DNA from: Caballeronia sordidicola
GTDB taxonomy: Bacteria; Pseudomonadota; Gammaproteobacteria; Burkholderiales; Burkholderiaceae
Assembly (NCBI RefSeq): GCF_002220365.1
Contig: NZ_MTHB01000246.1
Span: forward strand, 1 to 64,000
Length of the DNA: 64,000 nt
Reading direction: 5' to 3'
Notes under the pieces: generated by a model
What the model was told of the DNA's origin: nothing
What the model saw: only the letters and a program-made list of their open reading frames with translations
Database searches by the model: none
Part shown: positions 36,504 to 45,640 of the stretch, in pieces
Layout of the letters: the number at the start of each line of letters is the position of its first letter
Position numbering within the stretch: the stretch's first letter is position 1
Position numbers and translations under genes: made by a program

Positions 36504-38546
36504 ATGACCGACAACGGTAACCCGCTGCTACAGGACTGGCAAACGCCCTATCAATTGCCGCCCTTCCAGCAGATCCAGTGCGAACACTTCGCGCCTGCAT
36601 TCGCGGTGCTTTTCGAGCAGCATCTGGCAGAAATTGATGCCCTTGCTGAAAATCAGGCCACGCCCACATTCGCCAACACCGTGGCCGCGTTCGATGCGGC
36701 CGGCGCCACGATTGATCGCGTACGGCTGACTTTCGAAAACCTGTGCGCCTCAGAGTCGCCGGCCGCGCTGCAGGCCGTGGAGCGCGAGATGGCACCGCTG
36801 CTGGCCGCACACGACAGCAAGGTGGCCATGCACGCCGGCTTCTTCGCGAGGCTCGACGCGGTCCACCAGCAAGCTGCCGTGCTAGATCTTAGCGAAGAGC
36901 AGCAGCGTTTGCTGCAACGCATGCACACCGATTTTGTCCGTACGGGCGCCAAGCTGCAAGGATTCGACCGCGAGCGGTTCGCGGCTATTGCCTCGCGGCT
37001 CGCGGATCTGCAGACGCAGTTCGCGCAAAACATACTCGCGGACGAATCCAGCTACCAGTTGCCGCTGACATCGGAAGTGGACTTAGCTGGGTTGCCCGAT
37101 TTTCTGCGCCAATCGGCACGCAGCGCCGCAAAAGAACGCGGTCTGGAGGGTTACGTGATCACGCTCTCGCGTTCGCTGGTGCAGCCGTTTCTTACATGGT
37201 CCACCCGCCGTGATTTGCGGGAGACGGCATGGTGCGCCTGGACCAGTCGCGGAGAAAACCCGGCACGCGATAACCGGCCGATCGCTCGCGAGATACTGAT
37301 GCTGCGGCAAGAACAAGCACATTTGCTCGGTTACGAAAACTTTGCCGATTACGCCCTTGCCGATCGCATGGCGGGCAGCGCGTCCGCGGTCCACGCGCTG
37401 CTTAGCCAGGTATGGGAGCCGGCTAAGGCCAGCGTTGAACAGGAGAGGCAGGCACTGGCCGCGCAGGCTGCTGCGCTGGGTGAACCTGCCGACATTGAAC
37501 CGTGGGACTGGTATTACCTCGCCGAGAAGGTGCGGGTTGCCCGTTATGAACTCGACGATGCACAAGTGAAACCGTACTTCAGCCTGGACGCGATGCTCGC
37601 AGCCATGTTCGATTGCGCGGAACGCCTGTTCAAACTGCAGTTCGTTGAACAAACCAGCGTGTCGCTGTACCACCCGGACGTGCGCCTGTGGGAAGTGCGC
37701 CGCGGAGCTGAACAAGTGGGTATCTTCCTTGGCGACAACTATGCCCGGCCCAATAAACAAGGCGGCGCGTGGATGCACGTTTATCGCAAGCAAAGGCGTC
37801 ATGGCGGCAAGGTGACGCCGATCGTGGTGAACAACAACAACTTCGCCCGCACTGACGATGGTCCGACACTACTGAGTTTCGACGACGTACGCACGCTGTT
37901 TCATGAGTTCGGCCACGGCCTGCATGGCTTGCTGTCCGATGTGAACTATGGTCGTCTGTCGGGGACCAATGTCCCGCAAGACTATGTGGAACTTCCTTCT
38001 CAGTTGATGGAAAACTGGGCCACGGTGCCGGAAGTGCTCGCGAAGCACGCGCGTCATGTGAGCACTGGCGAGCCAATCCCGGCCGAGCTGATCGAGCGCA
38101 TCAGGGCCTCCCAGACTTTCAACCAGGGGTTTCAGACGGTCGCCTACACATCGTCAGCTCTGATCGATATGGCGCTGCATCTGCGCAACGATCTGGATGG
38201 AATCGACATCGCCCGGTTCGAGGTAGCTGAGCGGGAGCGGCTTGGCGTACCGCGCGAGGTGGGCATGCGCCATCGGCTGCCCCACTTTGGCCATATCTTC
38301 AGCGGCGGATATTACGCGGCCGGGTATTACGTCTACATGTGGGCGGAGGTGCTGGAAGCCGACGCATTCGACGCATTCGAAGAAGCCGGCAACGCATTCG
38401 ATCCCGCGCTAGCGGACAAGCTGCATCGGTATGTGTACAGCGCAGGCGATAGCCGCGAACAGGGCTCGGCGTTCCGCGCTTTTCGTGGCCGCGACCCGCG
38501 TGCCGAGCCCATGTTGCGAAAACGCGGATTGCTGCGAACTGAGTGA
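36504..38546 (+). CDS. prlC: oligopeptidase A (M3 family metallopeptidase)
   Basis: 680 residues, the same length as E. coli oligopeptidase A. The zinc motif is HEFGH starting at His467 (LFHEFGHGLHGLLS), with the third ligand Glu in the following helix (ELPSQLMENW). The rest of the thimet-type fold is continuous, including FSGGYYAAGYYVYMWAEVLE near the C-terminus. It degrades short peptides in the cytoplasm, including cleaved signal peptides. It is a single gene with no operon partners. Confidence 0.95.
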   Translation: MTDNGNPLLQDWQTPYQLPPFQQIQCEHFAPAFAVLFEQHLAEIDALAENQATPTFANTVAAFDAAGATIDRVRLTFENLCASESPAALQAVEREMAPLLAAHDSKVAMHAGFFARLDAVHQQAAVLDLSEEQQRLLQRMHTDFVRTGAKLQGFDRERFAAIASRLADLQTQFAQNILADESSYQLPLTSEVDLAGLPDFLRQSARSAAKERGLEGYVITLSRSLVQPFLTWSTRRDLRETAWCAWTSRGENPARDNRPIAREILMLRQEQAHLLGYENFADYALADRMAGSASAVHALLSQVWEPAKASVEQERQALAAQAAALGEPADIEPWDWYYLAEKVRVARYELDDAQVKPYFSLDAMLAAMFDCAERLFKLQFVEQTSVSLYHPDVRLWEVRRGAEQVGIFLGDNYARPNKQGGAWMHVYRKQRRHGGKVTPIVVNNNNFARTDDGPTLLSFDDVRTLFHEFGHGLHGLLSDVNYGRLSGTNVPQDYVELPSQLMENWATVPEVLAKHARHVSTGEPIPAELIERIRASQTFNQGFQTVAYTSSALIDMALHLRNDLDGIDIARFEVAERERLGVPREVGMRHRLPHFGHIFSGGYYAAGYYVYMWAEVLEADAFDAFEEAGNAFDPALADKLHRYVYSAGDSREQGSAFRAFRGRDPRAEPMLRKRGLLRTE

Positions 38547-38564
38547 AGCGGCTTTATCGACAGG

Positions 38565-38597
38565 CCGTGCCTTTCGCTTCGACTGCCTCAGGCACGG
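38565..38597. terminator. stem-loop after prlC
   Basis: CCGTGCCT and AGGCACGG form eight-base arms around a 17-base loop, 19 bases after the prlC stop. No T-run follows, so the call is tentative. Confidence 0.3.
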
Positions 38598-38666
38598 GTC
38601 GGTTCGTGAGGAGCGGTTAAAGTAAATGCTGCCGGCATTAAAGGGCGTCATGTTTGCGGTAGTCCA

Positions 38667-39326
38667 ATGCAAGATTCGAAGATGGCCAAGCCTTCCAGAA
38701 CATCACTTTTTGCCGCGGCCACCCTGTGGGATGCCGCCTCGGTCGCAGCGAACCTGGCCTCGGCGCCTGAGCTTGTCAAGGCAGGCGATCCCCAGGGCCG
38801 TACGGCCCTGCATCGAGCTTGTGCAGTCAAGCCCTCCTCTACTCCTCAACTCGCCGAGCCGAACGGGATCAGGACCGTTACAACGCTTCTGGAAGCCGGT
38901 GCGGAGCTTGAACGTGAAGTGCCTATGAACGAGGACGAAGGCGATTTCCGGGCAACGCCGCTTTGGTATGCCGTCGCCCGTGGCGAAAACCTGCCGCTGG
39001 TCAGGTTCCTTTTGCAGCGTGGCGCGAACGCAAGCTATTCGCTTTGGGCGGCAGTATGGCGCGACGACGATCTTCTATGTCGCGCCCTCTTGAAATCCAA
39101 ACCGGAGCTTGATCTCAGGGCACATGGTGAGACGCCCATCTTCTATGCCGCCCGGCTTAAGCGGCTCAAGACGCTGGATCTCCTGATCGAAGCGGGTGCG
39201 GATCCGTCAATAGCGGATTGCGCAGGCCGCGACGCGGTGGACATTGCGCGCGCAAGACGCTTGCCCAAGGAAATGATTGATCGGCTGGAACATCTGAAGA
39301 ACGGTATGCAATCCAGCCGCGCGTGA
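38667..39326 (+). CDS. ankyrin-repeat protein
   Basis: 219 residues. Ankyrin repeats are visible as GRTALHRACAV, TLLEAGAELE, ATPLWYAVARGENLPLVRFL, LLQRGANAS, ETPIFYAARLKRLKTLDLLI and IEAGADPSIADCAGRDAVDI. No signal peptide or membrane helix is seen, so it should act in the cytoplasm by binding a protein partner that cannot be named. An internal ATG at codon 6 is an alternative start. It stands alone between prlC and the PhzF-family gene. Confidence 0.85.
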   Translation: MQDSKMAKPSRTSLFAAATLWDAASVAANLASAPELVKAGDPQGRTALHRACAVKPSSTPQLAEPNGIRTVTTLLEAGAELEREVPMNEDEGDFRATPLWYAVARGENLPLVRFLLQRGANASYSLWAAVWRDDDLLCRALLKSKPELDLRAHGETPIFYAARLKRLKTLDLLIEAGADPSIADCAGRDAVDIARARRLPKEMIDRLEHLKNGMQSSRA

Positions 39327-39449
39327 TGACATGGAAACAGCTGCACTGGCCGGTTCATCCTCACCTATCTGTATAGGGCGCCTTGACGGTCCGTGAAGCA
39401 ATAATGGCGGCTCGTCATTGGTCAGCACTATCAAACCAGGGAGGCACTC

Positions 39450-40358
39450 ATGAACCGTCGCTATGTCACAGCAGATGTATTCACCGACGAAAAATTCAAA
39501 GGTAATCCGGTCGCTGTCGTGTTGGACGCTGAAGGTTTGTCGACAAACCAGATGCAAGCGATCGCAGTCGAATTCGGGTATAGCGAAACTACATTTGTAT
39601 TGCCACCCCGTGATCCTGCCAACTCGGCCTGGGTAAGGATCTTTACACCGAGCCGCGAAATTCCTTTCGCCGGACATCCGAACATCGGTACCGCGTTTGT
39701 ACTGGCTGCGAGAGCGGCATCGGGTCCGGCGCCTCTGCGGGATCAACTTGTGTTCGAGGAGGCCGCGGGCCTGGTTCCGGTCACCCAACTGAAAGAAAAC
39801 GGGAAGCTGGTCGGAGCGGAACTGATTGCACCAGAGCCGCTAGCCCGGCTGTCGCAAGTGCCGCAAGACCGCGTAGCCGAGTGTCTTTCCCTGGATTGCT
39901 CCGATATCCTGGTCGACGCTCACCCACCGCAGGTCGCCTCGGTCGGCCTCCCGTTCGTCGTTGTTGAGCTTGCGTCCCGAGACGCACTGCGCCGATGTAC
40001 ACCTAACCTCGTCGCTTACAAAGGCTTGCTGCCCGTTGACGGCGCTACGTCTATCTACGCCTATACACGGGACAGGGTTGACTCTGACTGCGATCTGCAA
40101 GCCCGCATGTTCACGCCTCGCATGACAGAAGACCCGGCGACGGGCAGCGCAACCGGCGCTATGGCCGCGCTCGTCGCCCAGGTCCGGGGGGCGTCGGATC
40201 TGGTGCTGCGCGTGGGTCAAGGCGTAGACATGGGGCGGCCGAGCGTCTTGATCGCCAGCGTGGATGCTGACAACGGCAAGACAAGGATCCGCATAGGCGG
40301 TAAATGTGTCAGCGTGATGGAAGGATCGTTTTGGCTCGCTTCTTCTGACCAGACCTGA
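39450..40358 (+). CDS. PhzF-family isomerase
   Basis: 302 residues. The start MNRRYVTADVFTDEKFKGNP and the block FGYSETTFVLPP carry the conserved catalytic Glu of this family; PFAGHPNIGTAFVLA and RMTEDPATGSATGAMAAL are further signatures. PhzF-like proteins have the diaminopimelate-epimerase fold and catalyse isomerisations. Only true PhzF acts in phenazine synthesis, and no phenazine genes are nearby, so the substrate is unknown. The gene is intact. Confidence 0.9.
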   Translation: MNRRYVTADVFTDEKFKGNPVAVVLDAEGLSTNQMQAIAVEFGYSETTFVLPPRDPANSAWVRIFTPSREIPFAGHPNIGTAFVLAARAASGPAPLRDQLVFEEAAGLVPVTQLKENGKLVGAELIAPEPLARLSQVPQDRVAECLSLDCSDILVDAHPPQVASVGLPFVVVELASRDALRRCTPNLVAYKGLLPVDGATSIYAYTRDRVDSDCDLQARMFTPRMTEDPATGSATGAMAALVAQVRGASDLVLRVGQGVDMGRPSVLIASVDADNGKTRIRIGGKCVSVMEGSFWLASSDQT

Positions 40359-40453
40359 GCGTGAGCAGCAGCGCGGCGACCTGCCAGGCGGATACATAGA
40401 GCTTCGTAGCCGGCTTCTGCAATGCTCTATGCGCCGCGCAAGCCTACGCTGCC

Positions 40454-41233
40454 TCAGCGCAGCATGAATGACATCGCCGACAAGCAGTTCAACATACGCA
40501 CCACATGTTCGACGGACGTTGCGTCAAAGCGCAGCGTCACGCCATCTACTCGCGTAAGCAACGGCCACTGACAAAACAGATCGGCAAGCGCAGTAGTCTG
40601 CACACGTAGTTCGCATTCAACCGGTGCGGCTGATACGCGCACGGAATCCCGGATCGTGCCGGCCGTCAAGTGACGTTCAACAATCGCACGTGCCGCACGC
40701 TCGACCGCCGTGCACGCGCTTTCTGGCGTCTGTGTCACGCCGCTCGCGTGACCGGACGCGGTCTTGGTAACGACGAACCTGGCATCGGGAAATTGCGCTC
40801 GCGTTTCCTCGGCGAAAACATCGTCGCCTGAAAGCAGCACGACATGCGCGCCGTATTGCGCAGCCAGTGCGCCGTACAACCCCGCTTTACCGAGCTCCAC
40901 GCCGTTCAGCAACACCCGCGCAAACGCGAAGCTGTTGATGGTGTGGGCGAGAATGCCGCGGCTCTGCGACATCGCGTGGTAGCCGATCATAAATACAAGC
41001 ACGGCTCCGTATTCCAGTCCTGCCATCATGCCGAGCGTGCGCGGTTTGCCGAGTACGACTTGCGCGCGGGCATCGAGAAGATCCGGCAGCAAGTTGCGGA
41101 ACCCTCCGTGCGAATCGTTGACCCAGACGTGGGTTGCGCCGCCCGCGAATGCCCCTTGTATCGCTGCGTTTGCCTCAAGCGTCATCCAGCGGCGAGCGCG
41201 TTCATATTCGACGTTGCCCGCACGCGTTTGCTC
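40454..41233 (-). pseudogene. dppA: D-aminopeptidase DppA (M55), N-terminally truncated
   Basis: The frame is open from EQTRAGNVEYERARRWMTLE at 41233 to the stop. It contains VWVNDSHGG and YHAMSQSRGILAHTINS, zinc-ligand regions of M55 peptidases. The first roughly 18 residues, which in DppA carry MKxLISxDMEG with two of the zinc ligands, are replaced by the end of the neighbouring ABC-transporter gene. An ATG at 41185 allows a 243-residue product, but without the first ligands it should be inactive. DppA releases D-Ala from dipeptides and belongs with a peptide transporter, which fits the fused partner. Confidence 0.75.
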
Positions 41234-42491
41234 GGTCGCGGCGCAATGCCTGCAGGGCGGGTCCGCTCAGCGAACTGATCTCGTTGCCGTCGAACTCGAT
41301 CGAACCGCTCTGGCTTTCAACGAGTCGCAGCAGCGAGCGGCCCGTGGTGGATTTGCCGCAGCCCGATTCACCCACTAGCGCAAGCGTTTCGCCGGGACGC
41401 AAGTCGAAGCTCACGCGTTCAACGGCATGCACGCGGCCCGTCACGCGGCCGAAGAGACCGGTCCTGACCGGGAAGCGCGTGACCAGATCACGCACGCGAA
41501 GGATCGGCGGCGTGGTGTCGGCGATACTCGGCTGCGCTTCGTGCGCGACCGCTGGCGCTGGAACCAGCGTCTCATCGGCGCCGGCCTGTTCGACGGTGAG
41601 AATCGGAAACTTGGCCGGCAAGTCGGTGCCTGACATCGCGCCAAGACGCGGAACAGCGGCCAGCAACGCCTTCGTATAAGGATGCACGGGCGCCGCGAAC
41701 AGGGGTCCGGCCGCGCCCTCCTCCACCTTCTCGCCGTGATACATCACCAGGACACGGTCAGCCACTTCCGCGACCACGCCCATGTCATGCGTGATAAAGA
41801 TCACGCCCATGTTCATCTCGTCCTGCAAGCCGCGGATCAGTTGCAGGATCTGCGCCTGGATGGTGACGTCGAGCGCGGTGGTCGGTTCATCGGCGATCAG
41901 CAGCGCGGGCTTGCATGACAGCGCCATTGCGATCATCACGCGCTGGCGCATACCGCCGGACAACTGATGCGGAAATCGGGCCGCCACCCGGCGTGCTTCG
42001 GGAATACGCACGAGTTCAAGCAGACGCAAAGTTTCCGCGCGGGCTGCACTGCGGCTTTTATGCTGATGCAGCGCGATCGCTTCGCCGATCTGATCGCCCA
42101 CGGTGAACACCGGGTTCAGCGATGTCATGGGCTCCTGGAAGATCATCGCAATGTCGGCGCCGCGGATTGCACGCATCGTGCTGGATGACGCGCGCGCGAG
42201 ATCGAGCACCTGGCCGTCACGCCGCCGGAACGCAATGGCGCCGCTGGCAATGCGGCCACCGCCATGCTCGATCAGGCGCATCAGCGCGAGCGAGGTCACC
42301 GACTTGCCCGACCCGGACTCACCGACGATCGCCAGTGTTTCGCCACGATCGACCGTCAGCGACAGGTTGCGCACTGCGTTGAATGCCTTGTCGCCCTGGC
42401 GAAACGCGATCGAGAGATCGTCAACGGCGAGCACGCATTGGGGTGGCAAGGTGTCGAGACGCGAACGTGCAATGTGCAGTGAAATCGGCAC
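41234..42491 (-). pseudogene. gsiA: peptide ABC-transporter ATPase (GsiA-type tandem), 3'-truncated
   Basis: The first ABC domain is complete: Walker A GESGSGKS, Q-loop FQEPMTSLNP, signature LSGGMRQR, Walker B LLIADEPT and ITHDMG. A linker follows with the oligopeptide-transporter C-terminal motif (HPYTKALLAAVPRL). The second ABC domain starts (GESGCGKST) but ends after ALQALRRD, just before its Q-loop, where the sequence switches to dppA out of frame and stops at 41202. GsiA-type proteins have about 620 residues; only about 420 remain. The permease and binding-protein genes expected next are absent. Confidence 0.85.
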
Positions 42492-42572
42492 GATGTTTTC
42501 CTCAAGGAATGAACGCGGCTCGGGCGATGATTCGCGCAGTGCCAGGCGTGGGGCCAGACAGATGAACTACCC

Positions 42573-43568
42573 TCAGCGATAGATCGCCGTTACGGGTGCA
42601 ACGCCTACCCGCGCAAAGCCGCGGTACATGCCCTCGGTGTTGAACGGCAACGTGACGTTGCCGAGTGCGTCGACGGCGATCAATCCACCGCGGCCATTTA
42701 TGCGCGGCAGGCGGTTCATCACGACATCGCCCGCAGCTTCTTCCAGCGATACCCCGCGATACGCCATTTGCGCAGCAACGTCGTAAGCGGCGACCATCCG
42801 CATGAACATCTCGCCGGAACCCGTGGTGGACACGGCACAGGTTGCGTCGTCCGCGTAGCAGCCCGCGCCGATCAACGGGGCATCGCCCACCCGCCCGGCC
42901 TGCTTGTTGGTCACACCGCCTGTCGACGTGGCGGCAGCAACGTGTCCGTGTTGATCGAGCGCAACCGCGCCAACCGTACCGAACTTGCGATTCGGGTCGA
43001 TGGGTTCGTGTGGCGTGGGCTCTTCTGCATCGCCACCCGGCGATGGGGCTGAAAACGTCGCGCCGTCGTGATCGAGCATCACACGTTGCTGGCCGCGTAC
43101 AAGCAGCCATTGCTTGTGACGGGCATCAGTATGGAAGTACGAAGAGTCGACCGGTTCAAACCCCTGTGCCACGGCAAATGCTTCCGCGCCAGCGCCCGTG
43201 AACATCACATGTTCGCTTGCCTCAAGCACGCGGCGCGCGACCAGGATTGGATTGCGCACGCGGGTCACGCAGCAGATCGCACCGGCTTCGAGCGTGCTGC
43301 CGTCCATGATTGAAGCGTCGAGTTCATGCGTGCCGTCGGCAGTGAACACCGCGCCGCGTCCCGCGTTGAACAGCGGGTTGTCTTCGAGAAGACGCACGGC
43401 TTCGCTCACGGCGTCGAGTGCACTGCCGCCTGTAGCAAGCACTTTCTGGCCTGCCGTCAGAACGTCGGTCAGGCTCGCGTGGTAGCGCTGCTCTGCGTTT
43501 GGGTCCATCAGCGTGCGCAGGATCGTGCCTGCGCCGCCGTGAATGGCAATGACTGCGGTCGGATTCAT
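42573..43568 (-). CDS. iaaA: isoaspartyl peptidase / L-asparaginase (Ntn hydrolase)
   Basis: 331 residues. It starts MNPTAVIAIHGGAGTI and carries NPLFNAGRGAVFTADGTHEL. Autocleavage would occur between Gly197 and the nucleophile Thr198 (FGTVGAVALD), and GGVTNKQAGRVGDAPLIGAG is the substrate loop. All family landmarks are present. It removes isoaspartyl residues from peptides and hydrolyses asparagine. The ATG overlaps the stop of the RpiR-type regulator (ATGA), and the truncated gsiA follows 81 bases later, as in peptide-use operons of related species. Confidence 0.92.
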   Translation of the reverse strand: MNPTAVIAIHGGAGTILRTLMDPNAEQRYHASLTDVLTAGQKVLATGGSALDAVSEAVRLLEDNPLFNAGRGAVFTADGTHELDASIMDGSTLEAGAICCVTRVRNPILVARRVLEASEHVMFTGAGAEAFAVAQGFEPVDSSYFHTDARHKQWLLVRGQQRVMLDHDGATFSAPSPGGDAEEPTPHEPIDPNRKFGTVGAVALDQHGHVAAATSTGGVTNKQAGRVGDAPLIGAGCYADDATCAVSTTGSGEMFMRMVAAYDVAAQMAYRGVSLEEAAGDVVMNRLPRINGRGGLIAVDALGNVTLPFNTEGMYRGFARVGVAPVTAIYR

Positions 43569-44554
43569 CGTTTCGGCTTTTTGTGGTTGCGTGTAGTACT
43601 GGACGCCCGCGCCTTGCTCGCGGGACGATTCGGCGAACCCGGGGTTGACGGGTTGCTTTCACCGGACGGGGTCTTGGTCAGCCACGGCAACACGAATTCG
43701 GTCATGTCCGCGGCGGCTTTGGCCGAGCGTTTGGTGCGATACGCAACGGCGTCGCAGACTGCTTCGATCACGGCCAGCACCGCCGCGTCCGAGTTTGCCG
43801 CGAGCCGCCTTTCTGAGCGCACGCACAGCGTCAGGTCGGCGAACTGCCCGAGCGGTGAGTTCACGCTGTCGGTCAAGGCGAGGACGCGGGCCCCCAGGCT
43901 CGCGGCACGGCGCGCGAGCTGGATCGTGTCGTCGACATAACGAGGAAACGCAATGCCGATCACGAGATCGCCCTCGCCTGCGCTGAAGAGGCGGCGCGCT
44001 GCGTGCGTCGGTCCGCCAACGAACGCTAGCGACTGCACGTTGTTGTGATAGGGCATCAGGCCGTGCTCCATCAGTCCGGCCAGAAACGCGCTCGAGCCGG
44101 CACCAAGCACGAACACGCGGCGCGCGGCAAGAATGGCTTCGACCGCTGCATCCGCTGCGGCGCCATCGATGTCACTGCGTGTCAAACGTAAATTGACTTC
44201 TGCCTGTTCAAGCGACGCGCCGAGCAACGCGTCACCGCCCGCGGGCGATTCCTGCGCTGAACGCAAACGCTCAACCGGCGCAAGCGTTGCTTCGAAACCG
44301 CGTACCAGCGCGCCGCGAAATGCCGGGTAACCGTCGAAGCCGAGTGCACGTGCGAAGCGGTTTGCGGTCGCCACGGAGGCGCCCACGGCATCTGCAAGTT
44401 CATCTATGCGCATGGTCGCCGCACGGAACAAATTGGCCTGCACATAGGCCCCCATGCGGCGATGAATGGGCGTCAGGCCCGGCATTGCAGCCACGATAAG
44501 TGCAGCGATACTCAGTCCCGATTGACCGGAGGCAGCGGGCGGATGCTCAGCCAT
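43565..44554 (-). CDS. RpiR/MurR-family regulator (HTH-SIS)
   Basis: 329 residues. An N-terminal HTH_6 domain (RIDELADAVGASVATANRFA) precedes a SIS phosphosugar-binding domain (VFVLGAGSSAFLAGLMEHGL, then GDLVIGIAFPRYVDDTIQLA). The tail is Lys/Pro/Ser-rich. It is the first gene of the unit with iaaA, gsiA and dppA and overlaps iaaA by four bases. It probably senses a sugar or amino-sugar ligand and controls this locus; with the downstream transporter destroyed its role may now be vestigial. Confidence 0.9.
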   Translation of the reverse strand: MAEHPPAASGQSGLSIAALIVAAMPGLTPIHRRMGAYVQANLFRAATMRIDELADAVGASVATANRFARALGFDGYPAFRGALVRGFEATLAPVERLRSAQESPAGGDALLGASLEQAEVNLRLTRSDIDGAAADAAVEAILAARRVFVLGAGSSAFLAGLMEHGLMPYHNNVQSLAFVGGPTHAARRLFSAGEGDLVIGIAFPRYVDDTIQLARRAASLGARVLALTDSVNSPLGQFADLTLCVRSERRLAANSDAAVLAVIEAVCDAVAYRTKRSAKAAADMTEFVLPWLTKTPSGESNPSTPGSPNRPASKARASSTTRNHKKPKR

Positions 44555-44885
44555 GAAGAAGAATCAGCGCAAAGGCTGAGAAGTGACGATGAAAGTATAT
44601 TTACACAAAATATTTGTGGAAAAAAATTCATTTTCATTCGGAGGGTTTCCCCTGAGCGAGTCCGGGAGCGTGATAACACGGCCTATGCAGGCCCCTATAT
44701 ACGGCTCTGCTAGCCGTGAACTAGGCAATTCGGAGCATGCTGAGTCGCCGCTACTTCGTTGGTTGAAAACCTTCATGCCTAGGAAACAGACATTTAGTGC
44801 GATAGAAATTATCGATGCAAACAATAGGTATCCTTACTATTGTTCCGAACGCCCTCAGCTGCCGGAAACGGCAACTGCGGCCTAC
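44555..44885. other. AT-rich intergenic region
   Basis: Contains the promoter side of the RpiR-type gene (TATTTACACAAAATATTTGTGG near 44600, AT-rich with a partial dyad ACAAAATATTTGT). Short frames on both strands show no recognisable family. No other structure was seen. Confidence 0.4.
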
Positions 44886-45104
44886 TCAGTGCCGATGATG
44901 CATCCACCAATGGCGGGGGTGATCATCCGCGCGTTCGCGCTTTTGACCGGGCCATTTCGACTCGTTAATTAACAGGATAATGGCGACCAGGGCTAAGCCG
45001 CCGAGGCCAACCAGTACGTTGATTAAATCGATGGCAGAACTGTGCAAGGTTAATCGTGACGCGGTGCCAAGAAGGTCCATTACAGTGTTTACAAATTCGT
45101 CCAT
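44886..45104 (-). CDS. 72-residue single-pass membrane protein
   Basis: The ATG at 45104 has GGGAGG five bases upstream. The product has an acidic N-terminus (MDEFVNTVMDLLG), one membrane helix (LINVLVGLGGLALVAIILLI) and a charged C-terminal tail rich in Lys, Arg and His (QKRERADDHPRHWWMHHRH). I do not recognise the family. The strong ribosome site makes a real small gene likely. The His-rich end could bind metal, but that is speculation. Confidence 0.55.
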   Translation of the reverse strand: MDEFVNTVMDLLGTASRLTLHSSAIDLINVLVGLGGLALVAIILLINESKWPGQKRERADDHPRHWWMHHRH

Positions 45105-45212
45105 GATGCCCTCCCACGTCCTCTGCACTTACCTATACATGATAGGTAAACAGAGGCTTAAGAGTAAGCGGTCCGCCTTCAAATTTCTAAGGATTTTCCC
45201 GGGTGGATTCTA

Positions 45213-45640
45213 GTGTTTCCGCTGAACATCTACACGCAGGTTGGGCTTCTCACGTTGATGTGGCTCGTCAGCAAGCGCAGTATCCTGATCGTGCAGTTCG
45301 CGAATGAATTGCAGCGCGCCGGCAGGTCATCACGCGAGGCGCTGGAGAAAGCGGCCGGCGTGCGGCTGCGTCCCATCCTGGTGACCACGGCGACAATGGT
45401 GCTCGGCGTCTTGCCGCTCGTGATCGCGTCGGGGAGCCGGCGCTGCGGGCCGCAATGCGATGAAACTCCTGATCTTCACGGAGCTGTCAATTGGCACGCT
45501 GTTCATGCTGTACGTCGTGCCCGCGATGTACATGTTCCTGGCGGCGGATCACGAAATGAGGCGATCGCAGTTTATTCAGGCAATCGCTCTATCCGGCACC
45601 CCTCAGCAAAGAACCACGAACCTCCCGTCAAACCACTGGA
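45213..45640 (+). pseudogene. RND (HAE1/AcrB-type) efflux pump, C-terminal remnant
   Basis: The frame reads LNIYTQVGLLTLMWLVSKRS, ILIVQFANELQRAGRSSREA and LRPILVTTATMVLGVLPLVIASG, the last transmembrane block of AcrB/MexB pumps. After IASG homology jumps frame to LLIFTELSIGTLFMLYVVPAMYMFLAADHE. The first 900 residues or so are missing and a frameshift has followed. No membrane-fusion partner gene is nearby. Confidence 0.8.
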
